From contig PKRH01000174.1 of the NCBI GenBank assembly GCA_017577565.1, positions 1 to 5,273 of the forward strand: a DNA stretch of 5,273 nucleotides. The letters are read 5' to 3'. The notes beneath the pieces were generated by a model. It saw nothing but the letters and a program-made list of their open reading frames with translations. It was not told where the DNA came from and did not search any database. The DNA is from Thermoanaerobacterales bacterium. GTDB taxonomy: Bacteria > Actinomycetota > Acidimicrobiia > Acidimicrobiales > JACDCH01. Every line of letters starts with the position of its first letter. Position 1 is the first letter of the stretch. Shown one piece after another: positions 1 to 5,273 of this stretch. A program made the translations under genes and the position numbers.

Positions 1-1
1 G

Positions 2-1399
2 TTCACGCCCGCGGGCGAGATGCTCGTGCAGGCCGAGCACATCCCCGTGCACCTCGGGTCGATGCCGGCCAGCGTGCGGGCGGCGATCGACGCCTTCGGC
101 GACCGGGTCCGGCCGGGCGACCAGGTGGTGGTCAACGACCCCTTCGCCGGGGGGACGCACCTCAACGACGTCACGCTCGTCGCCCCGTGCTTCGTCGACG
201 GCCGGCTCGTCGGGTGGGCGGCCAACCGGGCGCACCACGCCGACGTCGGCGGCGCCGCCCCGGGGTCGATCCCCGCCGACGCGGTCGAGATCCACCAGGA
301 GGGGTTGCGCATCCCGCCGACGCTGCTCGACGACGGCGTGCGCCGGCTGCTGGTCGCCAACTCCCGCACGCCGGAGGAGCGCCTGGGCGACCTCGCCGCC
401 CAGACCGGCGCCAACGTCGTCGGGGTCGAGCGCCTGGCCGAGGTCGTCGCCGGTGGCGCGCCGCTGGACGAGGTCGTCGACTACGGCGAGCGGCGCATGC
501 GGGCGGCGCTGCGCGACCTGCCCGACGGCACGTGGCGGTTCGAGGACGTGCTCGACTCGACCGGCGCCGCGCCCGACCAGCAGCGCCCCGCCCGCATCCG
601 GGTCGCGGTCACCGTGGCCGGCGACGAGGTGACCGTCGACTTCACCGGGACCGACCCGCAGGCCCGGGGGAACGTCAACGCGGTCGAGGCGGTCACGCTC
701 TCGGCGGTCTCCTTCGCCCTGCGGTCGGCGATCGACCCGACCCTGCCGGCCAACGGCGGGGCGATGCGGCCGGTGCGGGTCGTGGCGCCACCGGGCACGA
801 TCGTCGCCGCCCGCCCGCCGGCGGCCGTCGGCGCCGGCAACGTCGAGGTGAGCCAGCGGGTGGCCGACGTGGTGCTCGGCGCGCTGGCGGAGCCGTGCGC
901 CGCCCGGGTGCCGGCCGCCGGCCAGGGGACGATGAACAACCTGCTCGTGGGGGGCGACGGCTGGGTCTACTACGAGACGGTGGCCGGCGGGCAGGGCGGG
1001 CGGCCGGGCGCTCCCGGCATGAGCGGCGTGCACACCGGCATGACCAACACGCGGAACACGCCCATCGAGGCGCTCGAGCGCGCCTTCCCCCTGCGTGTCC
1101 TGCGCCAGCGCCTGCGGCGGGGGAGCGGCGGCGCCGGGCGCCACCCGGGCGGGGAGGGGATCGAGCGGGACCTGCTCGTGCTCGAGGACGTGACGGTGTC
1201 GCTCATCACCGAGCGGCGGGTGTCCCGCCCGTGGGGGCTCCACGGGGGCGAGCCGGGCGCGCCCGGCGAGAACTGGCTGCTGCCGGGCGGGGACGAGGCG
1301 CGGGCCGAGCGGCTGCCCGACAAGTGCACCCTGCGCCTGCGGGCCGGCGACGTCGTCCGCGTGCGGACGCCGGGGGGCGGCGGCTGGGGCGCGCCGTGA
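2..1399 (+). CDS. hyuB: Hydantoinase B / N-methylhydantoinase-type subunit (HyuB family), 5'-truncated
   Basis: This is the large B subunit of the hydantoinase / oxoprolinase / acetone-carboxylase superfamily, cytoplasmic enzymes that normally pair with an A subunit to open cyclic amides (often with ATP) or to carboxylate ketones. Counting the Met at base 20 as residue 1, family signatures are NDPFAGGTHLNDVT (39-52), ANRAHHADVGG (68-78), SRTPEERLGDL (115-125), VDFTGTDPQARGN (206-218) and NTPIEALE (346-353), with the usual glycine-rich end PGGGGWGAP. The Met at base 20 is not the start: the frame is open to the left edge and the residues before it (FTPAGE) align with the family segment preceding the conserved AEHIPVHLGSMP. 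Roughly 50 N-terminal residues are missing. No frameshift is seen. The substrate cannot be told from this subunit; the A-subunit gene is probably upstream. Its stop lies 24 bases from the stop of the convergent coupling-protein gene. Confidence 0.93.
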   Translation, partial: FTPAGEMLVQAEHIPVHLGSMPASVRAAIDAFGDRVRPGDQVVVNDPFAGGTHLNDVTLVAPCFVDGRLVGWAANRAHHADVGGAAPGSIPADAVEIHQEGLRIPPTLLDDGVRRLLVANSRTPEERLGDLAAQTGANVVGVERLAEVVAGGAPLDEVVDYGERRMRAALRDLPDGTWRFEDVLDSTGAAPDQQRPARIRVAVTVAGDEVTVDFTGTDPQARGNVNAVEAVTLSAVSFALRSAIDPTLPANGGAMRPVRVVAPPGTIVAARPPAAVGAGNVEVSQRVADVVLGALAEPCAARVPAAGQGTMNNLLVGGDGWVYYETVAGGQGGRPGAPGMSGVHTGMTNTRNTPIEALERAFPLRVLRQRLRRGSGGAGRHPGGEGIERDLLVLEDVTVSLITERRVSRPWGLHGGEPGAPGENWLLPGGDEARAERLPDKCTLRLRAGDVVRVRTPGGGGWGAP

Positions 1400-1433
1400 G
1401 GCCCGCGCCCCCGGGCCCCGCCGTCACCGGCGG
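1400..1433. terminator. Tandem hairpins at a convergent gene junction, possible bidirectional terminator
   Basis: Two perfect inverted repeats lie back to back. The first is GGCCCG / CGGGCC (1400-1405 and 1412-1417) with a 6-base loop and begins on the base after the hydantoinase stop. The second is CCGCCG / CGGCGG (1418-1423 and 1428-1433) with a 4-base loop that contains the coupling-protein stop. There is no T-run on either side, so this is not a classic intrinsic terminator. Hairpins without a U-tract have been proposed as terminators in high-GC actinobacteria. Short GC palindromes also arise by chance in such DNA, so the call rests mainly on position. Confidence 0.4.
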
Positions 1434-3433
1434 CGGCGCCGGGGCTCCAGCAGCGACGTGACGTTCTGGGGCACGGTCTCCTCGTCGACCGAGCCGAACA
1501 CCTCGACGAAGGCCGGGTCGTCGCGGTCGAGCGGGATGGTGGGGTCGGCCGGCCGGTCGGGCGCCTCCGCCCGGTCCCGCCGTCCCCGCCGGAGCCACGC
1601 CTCCCCCTGGTGGATCAGGAAGGCGGGGCCGCGGGCCTGGAGGTCGTCGTCCGGGTCGGCCGGCCGGACGGCGTCCTGGGGCGTCTCCACCCGCCGGCGC
1701 AGCTCGCGGTCGCTCCACCACGGCCGCAGCCGCACCCGGGCCGGCGCCCCGCTCCCGTAGAGGAGGGCGGCCTCGCCCTCGCCGAGCGTGTCGACGAGCG
1801 CCGGGGGCAGGACGTCCTCGAACCCGCCGGTGGCGCCGCCGGGCCCGGCCGGCAGGACCAGGCGGGCGGGGTGGTTGCGGACGACGAGGTCGGCGTCGTC
1901 GCCGTAGTGCTCGGCGATGCGGTCGAGGTCCTGGAAGACGCTGACGACCTGCACGCCCCGGCTGGGCGCGGTCGAGGCCAGGCCGGCCAGGTCGTAGACG
2001 GGGGCGACCCCCGGCAGGTCGTCGAAGACGACGAGGAGCGGCGGGTCGAGCGGCCGCCCCTGCCGGGCCGACGCCTCGAAGGCCGCGGCGAGGACCTGGC
2101 GCATGATGACCGCGCACAGCGGCCGCAGCCGGTCGCGGTCGTGCTCGGGGGCGGTCAGGTAGAGCGTGTGGGCGCCGCCGTCGAGCAGCTCCTCCGGCTC
2201 GATGTCGTTGCGGTCCATCGAGGCCGCCACCACCGGGTCGGCGTAGACGCTGAGCACCTCGTGCATGGCGACGAAGAAGCGCTCCCGGACGTCGTCCTCG
2301 CGGGCGAAGGTCGTGCGGTGGGCGCGGGCGGCGTGGCGGTGCCCGCCCTCGAGGACGGCGAGCACCTCGTCGCGCTCGTCGTTCTGGATCCACTCGGTGA
2401 CGGTGCGGATCGACCGCTCGCTCACCGCGGCGGCCAGCAGGAACGGCGCCAGCGTCATCGCCATGGAGCTGCGCCAGACGTCGCCCCGCCCCTCGACGAC
2501 CAGGCGGTCGCGGTTGGACGCCCCCGACGAGGCCAGGGCGGCGAGGGTCAGGTCGGTGGCCGTGCGGATGGCCCGCTCCCAGGTGTCGCACCGCGCCAGC
2601 AGCGACCAGCCCGAGCGGTGGTAGCGGGTGATGCCCGCCGGGTCGTAGACGTGCACGTCACCCTGGTGGCTGCGCCACCCGATCGTCTCATCGAGGACGT
2701 GGCCCTTGGACGCGGCCACGACGACGGGCCCGGGCCACTCCAGGATCGCCGGGACGACCACGCCGCTCGTCTTGCCCGAGTGGGCGGGGCCGACGACGAG
2801 CAGGCCGTGGCGGTCCCGCACGGCGACGACCCGTCCGCCGCTGGTGCCGACGGCGAGGTCGGTGGCGCCCTTGCCGCGCCAGAGGGGCCGCAGGCTGGCG
2901 GCGGGTGCCCACCGGGGGCCGTCGCCCCGCTCCGGGGGCTGCCGCGCCGCCAAGACGAGCAGGGTCACGAGGCCGGCGAGGACGACGACGAACCCGAAGG
3001 TGGACCAGTAGCCGACGGGGCCGGGCACGGCGGTGCCGGTGTTGACGGGCTCCCAGGCGGCGGCGGGGTCACCGGGGTCGGCGACGAGGCGGCCCATGAT
3101 CCCGGGCGCCTCGGCCAGCGGGTAGCGGGGGACCCCGCCGTTGACCAGGAGGGCGGACAGGTGCCCGACGAGCAGCGGCAGCGCGGCCAGCCCGAGGACG
3201 GGTGCCGCCCAGCGCAGCACGGCGTCGTCGAGCTCGGTGCCGCCCCGTGCGGCCGGACCGGCCGGGGTGGGACCGGGCGGGCCGGCGGGCGGCGGCGGTG
3301 CCGGCCAGCGCTCCCGGTCGCGCCGGCGGCGCTCGTCGTCGCGCAGCTTCCACTCGAGCCGGCGGATCCGCTGCTCGCGCCGGACCTCCCGCCGGTACAT
3401 GGCCCACTCGTCCATCGGCCACGGTGGTCGCAT
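1424..3433 (-). CDS. VirD4/TraG-like type IV coupling ATPase (conjugative DNA transfer family)
   Basis: Membrane-bound hexameric-type ATPase that links a substrate (relaxase-DNA or effector) to a type IV secretion channel. The 669 residues run as follows: a highly charged Arg/Glu-rich helix (about 12-43), a Pro-rich linker (44-63), a first membrane helix (about 76-97), an extracytoplasmic loop, a second helix (about 145-163), then the cytoplasmic ATPase. Walker A is GPAHSGKT (215-222), followed by VVVPAILEWPGPVVVAASKG (225-244), a typical coupling-protein continuation. Residues about 280-460 would be the all-alpha domain. Walker B is LLVVFDDLPGVAP (466-478); the usual Asp-Glu is Asp-Asp (471-472). 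RGVQVVSVFQDL (492-503) matches the TraG/VirD4 C-terminal part of the fold. A polar tail ends in five Arg. ATG at 3433 has no clear ribosome site; Met at 3415 or 3400 are alternatives. It lies 67 bases after the hydrolase and is probably co-transcribed. ATPase family is firm; whether DNA or protein is carried is not visible. Confidence 0.93.
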   Translation of the reverse strand: MRPPWPMDEWAMYRREVRREQRIRRLEWKLRDDERRRRDRERWPAPPPPAGPPGPTPAGPAARGGTELDDAVLRWAAPVLGLAALPLLVGHLSALLVNGGVPRYPLAEAPGIMGRLVADPGDPAAAWEPVNTGTAVPGPVGYWSTFGFVVVLAGLVTLLVLAARQPPERGDGPRWAPAASLRPLWRGKGATDLAVGTSGGRVVAVRDRHGLLVVGPAHSGKTSGVVVPAILEWPGPVVVAASKGHVLDETIGWRSHQGDVHVYDPAGITRYHRSGWSLLARCDTWERAIRTATDLTLAALASSGASNRDRLVVEGRGDVWRSSMAMTLAPFLLAAAVSERSIRTVTEWIQNDERDEVLAVLEGGHRHAARAHRTTFAREDDVRERFFVAMHEVLSVYADPVVAASMDRNDIEPEELLDGGAHTLYLTAPEHDRDRLRPLCAVIMRQVLAAAFEASARQGRPLDPPLLVVFDDLPGVAPVYDLAGLASTAPSRGVQVVSVFQDLDRIAEHYGDDADLVVRNHPARLVLPAGPGGATGGFEDVLPPALVDTLGEGEAALLYGSGAPARVRLRPWWSDRELRRRVETPQDAVRPADPDDDLQARGPAFLIHQGEAWLRRGRRDRAEAPDRPADPTIPLDRDDPAFVEVFGSVDEETVPQNVTSLLEPRRRRR

Positions 3434-3483
3434 GCCCGGGGGATGCGCGCCGGGCGGTGCGTTTGCGCGGCGCGTGCGCCCGC

Positions 3484-3497
3484 GCCGGTGGACCGGC
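3484..3497. repeat. Short palindrome in the gap between hydrolase and coupling-protein genes
   Basis: GCCGGT-GG-ACCGGC is a perfect 14-base inverted repeat placed just after the hydrolase stop on the minus strand. It lies in the only real gap between these two genes (3434-3500), which otherwise shows no gene, no clear ribosome site and no promoter I can defend. It could be a small RNA hairpin that affects processing or partial termination in the operon, or a chance GC palindrome. Confidence 0.25.
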
Positions 3498-3500
3498 TCG

Positions 3501-4766
3501 TCAGCTCGCGTACAGCGACACGTGGACGTGGTCGTAGTGGTTCTGTGTGAGCGAGCCGCCCGGGTCGTAGCGCGTGTAGGGGCGCCACTGCCCGTTCTGC
3601 CAGATCTGCTTCCACCAGATGATGTACTTGACCCGCAGCCGGTCCGCGTTGGCGATCAGGTAGTTGGCCATCGCGCTGCCGTGGGCCTGCATCTCCGGGG
3701 TCGGCAGGGTGTTGGCGGGGGTCGCCATCATGAAGTCGCACGCGAGGCCGACGTGGTGGTCCGACCCCGGCTCGTTGCGCTGGCAGCCGACGCCGTAGCC
3801 CCGGCCGAAGCGCGGGATGACCTCGTCCAGCATCCGGCGGGTGGTCTGCGGCAACCCCGGCTCGGAGTAGAGCGCCGTGCTGCCCTTCGGCCCCGTGTAG
3901 CCCTCGCCGGGGACGACCGGCAACAGGGGCGCGACGTCGGCCCGGTAGCGCTCGGCCGACTCGAGGACGTCGTCGACGTAGCTCCACGACGGGTTGTAGG
4001 TGTGGAGGGCCCGGCGGACGTCGGCGTCGACGCCGTTGTTCTTCAGCAGGCGGGCGGCCGCCACGGCGGCGTCGGGGAAGCTCCACGGGTCGGCGACCCC
4101 GTCGCCGTCCCCGTCGCTGGCGTAGCCGCGGTGCTCCTGCCCCTCGGGGATCGGGGGCCCCGCCACGTCGGGGTCGAAGGCGTCCTTCGAGCTGTCCCAC
4201 GTCGAGCCGAGGAACTGCATCGGCCCCCGGGCCCCGCGCTCGTTGACCTCGGGGACGCTCGGGTCGACGGCGGACGGGATGTCGGGGTTGCACCCGGCCA
4301 TCCGGCTCCGGCCGTGGTCGCACTCCCGGTGGCCGATGCCGGCGAGGATGGCCCAGTCGACCCCGACGCGCCCGGCCGCCAGGCAGTACGACGACAGCGC
4401 GAGCTCGGGGATACCCGTGGCCTCCGCCATCTTCCCCCGGTCGGCCAGGCACCCGACGCTGCCGTAGCCGGCGTTCTGCTCGCCCTCGGCCCCGAACGCC
4501 ACGGCCACGGCCGTGAGGGCGGCGTTGGCTGCGTCGCTGACGCTCGTGAACACGATGTACGCCGTCATCGCCGCGAGGAAGAGCGGGATGCAGCTCAGCA
4601 GCGCGACGACCGCCGCGATCCAGGGGTGCCGGCGGGCGGCGCGCCAGGCGACCTTGGCGACGGTCGTCCACGGGGACGCCGTCGCCTCGGCGATCGTGCG
4701 GACGGTGCGCTTCAGGCGCGCGGCCTCGACGGCCAGCCGGGCGGCCCGGCCGGCGCTCACGGCCAC
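3501..4766 (-). CDS. Membrane-anchored two-domain peptidoglycan hydrolase (MltB-like transglycosylase + ARB-07466/LAS-like domain)
   Basis: Likely the VirB1-like wall-opening enzyme of a type IV secretion system, acting outside the membrane. The 421 residues start with a basic cytoplasmic segment (1-48) and one membrane helix (about 49-73), with no signal-peptidase site evident. The transglycosylase domain (about 100-280) has DWAILAGIGHRE with the likely catalytic Glu148, the family signature GARGPMQFLGSTW (178-190), a calcium-loop-like DGDGDGVAD (218-226) and AAVAAARLLKNNGVD (233-247). The C-terminal domain (about 305-421) has SDHHVGLACD (335-344) and HYDHVHVSL (410-418), the pattern of LAS-type metallopeptidases: His337, Asp344 and His415 as candidate metal ligands. 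Six cysteines lie outside the membrane helix. The GTG at 4766 has GAGGAG 9 bases upstream; a GTG at 4760 would make a 4-base GTGA overlap with the upstream gene but has poorer spacing (15). The transglycosylase fold is well supported; peptidase activity of the second domain is inferred, as actinobacterial homologues are mostly uncharacterised. Confidence 0.9.
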   Translation of the reverse strand: MAVSAGRAARLAVEAARLKRTVRTIAEATASPWTTVAKVAWRAARRHPWIAAVVALLSCIPLFLAAMTAYIVFTSVSDAANAALTAVAVAFGAEGEQNAGYGSVGCLADRGKMAEATGIPELALSSYCLAAGRVGVDWAILAGIGHRECDHGRSRMAGCNPDIPSAVDPSVPEVNERGARGPMQFLGSTWDSSKDAFDPDVAGPPIPEGQEHRGYASDGDGDGVADPWSFPDAAVAAARLLKNNGVDADVRRALHTYNPSWSYVDDVLESAERYRADVAPLLPVVPGEGYTGPKGSTALYSEPGLPQTTRRMLDEVIPRFGRGYGVGCQRNEPGSDHHVGLACDFMMATPANTLPTPEMQAHGSAMANYLIANADRLRVKYIIWWKQIWQNGQWRPYTRYDPGGSLTQNHYDHVHVSLYAS

Positions 4767-5273
4767 CGCTCGCGGCTCCTCGTGACCTGCCCGATGATCC
4801 GGTGCAGCTCCCGCCGGTTGCGCCGCAGCCGGAGGCGGTCGGACACACCGCCGATCGGGCTGCGGAGCAGGCTGCGGGGCGCACGCGTCTTCATGGTCAC
4901 GGACAGCCGCCCCTCCGGGCGCCCGCCGGCGGCCGGACCCGTGCCGGCGGCCGCCGGACCGCTGCCGACCGGTCCGGTGCCCCCGCCCGCCGCGCCGCCG
5001 GCCGGCGGGGCGGGCGGGATCGGCCCGGTGCCGGGCGGCGTCGCCGCGGGGGACGGCCTCGGGGCGGGCGGCGCGGCCGGGGGCGACCCGGCACGGCCCG
5101 CCGGTCCGCCACCAGCCGGGGGGCCGCTGCCGGGCTGCGGTGGTGTGGGGGCGGGGGGGGGGGGGCGGGGGGGGCGGGGGGCCCGGGGGGGGGGGGGGGG
5201 GGCAGGGGGGGGGGTGGGGGGGGGGGCGGGGCGGGAGGGGGGGGGGGGGGGGGCGGGGCGGGTGCCAGGGAGG
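4757..5273 (-). CDS. Pro/Gly/Ala-rich protein with basic C-terminal tail, 5'-truncated, function unknown
   Basis: An open minus-strand frame enters from the right edge and stops with TGA at 4757-4759, overlapping the hydrolase start by 10 bases (4 if the second GTG is used). From about 5146 leftward it encodes a long Pro/Gly/Ala linker with a recurring TGP motif (GTGPI, GTGPV, GTGPAA), then RPEGRLSVTMKTRAPRSLL, then a strongly basic helix-like tail with LRLRRNRRELHRIIGQV and ending RSRERWP. The recurring motif, the change from linker to charged tail and the overlap with the next gene support real coding. No domain is recognised. From position in the operon it could be the C-terminal tail of a VirB6/TrbL-like membrane protein, which often end in low-complexity linkers, but nothing here proves it. 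Bases 5147-5273 are unreliable, so the frame there should not be translated. A shorter gene of 47 residues from GTG 4900 is an alternative. Confidence 0.55.
   Translation of the reverse strand, partial: LPGTRPAPPPPPSRPAPPPTPPPAPPPPPRAPRPPRPPPPAPTPPQPGSGPPAGGGPAGRAGSPPAAPPAPRPSPAATPPGTGPIPPAPPAGGAAGGGTGPVGSGPAAAGTGPAAGGRPEGRLSVTMKTRAPRSLLRSPIGGVSDRLRLRRNRRELHRIIGQVTRSRERWP
4776..4781 (-). promoter_or_regulatory. Ribosome binding site of the peptidoglycan hydrolase gene
   Basis: GAGGAG on the minus strand, ending 9 bases before the GTG at 4766, favours that codon over the GTG at 4760. It lies inside the 3' end of the upstream reading frame, so translation of the two genes is probably coupled. 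Confidence 0.65.
4910..4916 (-). promoter_or_regulatory. Possible internal ribosome site for a 47-residue basic protein
   Basis: GGAGGGG on the minus strand lies 9 bases before a GTG at 4900, in frame with the larger Pro-rich frame; an ATG follows two codons later at 4894. If used, it would make a separate small basic protein ending at 4757. In such G-rich DNA the match may be chance. Confidence 0.25.
5147..5273. other. G-saturated low-complexity end, probable sequencing/assembly artefact
   Basis: About 85% of these 127 bases are G by hand count, with runs of 18 (5185-5202) and 17 (5237-5253) broken by single C, A or T. The DNA just to the left is GC-rich but of normal complexity. Steadily worsening G-runs at the end of a sequence fit false G calls from two-colour sequencing or a collapsed low-complexity assembly end. 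A genuine poly-C stretch coding for Pro in the minus-strand gene may lie underneath, but no gene content should be read from here. Confidence 0.75.

Noticed and set aside
20..22. ATG at base 20 as the start of the hydantoinase gene
   Set aside because: Residues encoded before it continue the conserved family alignment and the frame is open to the edge, so the gene starts outside the window.
187..1461. A 424-residue plus-strand frame inside the hydantoinase
   Set aside because: It is almost entirely Arg, Gly, Ala and Pro, an out-of-frame product of the hydantoinase codons.
1206..2591. A 461-residue minus-strand frame crossing the convergent junction
   Set aside because: It is an Arg/Pro/Gly-rich shadow that overlaps both the hydantoinase and the ATPase and shows no motif.
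1610..3550. A 646-residue plus-strand open frame opposite the coupling protein
   Set aside because: It is rich in Gly/Arg/Val/Asp without any domain pattern and mirrors the codon bias of the minus-strand ATPase, which has clear Walker motifs and membrane helices.
2965..4884. A 639-residue minus-strand open frame across the hydrolase and the start of the coupling protein
   Set aside because: It is Arg/Pro-rich in an alternative frame of two genes with recognisable domains, as expected at this GC content.
4897..5112. A 71-residue Arg/Pro-rich minus-strand frame
   Set aside because: The other minus-strand frame has a repeated TGP motif, a charged tail and a stop overlapping the next gene, so this one is the shadow.
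5147..5273. G-quadruplex or regulatory repeat array
   Set aside because: There is no regular repeat unit, and the terminal position with growing G-runs fits an artefact better.

Overview
The window reads as very GC-rich chromosomal or integrated-element DNA from an actinobacterium. Third codon positions are almost always G or C, there are long open antisense frames, a GTG start, and a peptidoglycan hydrolase and coupling protein of actinobacterial style. The class cannot be fixed from sequence alone; an acidimicrobial or similar lineage is only a guess.

Layout: (1) Bases 2-1399, plus strand, hold the C-terminal ~465 residues of a hydantoinase B / N-methylhydantoinase-type subunit whose start lies left of the window. 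(2) Bases 1400-1433 hold two back-to-back perfect hairpins at the convergent junction, a plausible two-way terminator. (3) Bases 1424-3433, minus strand, encode a VirD4/TraG-like type IV coupling ATPase with two membrane segments. (4) Bases 3434-3500 are a 67-base gap with a short palindrome and no gene. (5) Bases 3501-4766, minus strand, encode a membrane-anchored peptidoglycan hydrolase that joins an MltB-like lytic transglycosylase domain to an ARB-07466-type C-terminal domain carrying LAS-peptidase-like metal ligands. (6) From 4757 to the right edge, minus strand, is the 3' end of a Pro/Gly/Ala-rich reading frame with a basic C-terminal tail. (7) Bases 5147-5273 are about 85% G and look like a base-calling or assembly artefact at a contig end.

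The three minus-strand genes read in the order Pro-rich protein, then hydrolase, then coupling ATPase, and look like one operon; the first two overlap. A coupling ATPase beside a VirB1-like wall-opening enzyme is the typical end of a type IV secretion or conjugation locus: the hydrolase would open the wall for the channel and the ATPase would bring DNA or protein substrate to it. The VirB4 ATPase, VirB6/TrbL membrane protein and relaxase are not visible and would be expected beyond the right edge. The hydantoinase gene is metabolic, points the other way, and probably belongs to the flanking chromosome, so the 1399/1424 junction may be the edge of a mobile element. No tRNA, rRNA, CRISPR array, insertion sequence or att site was seen.
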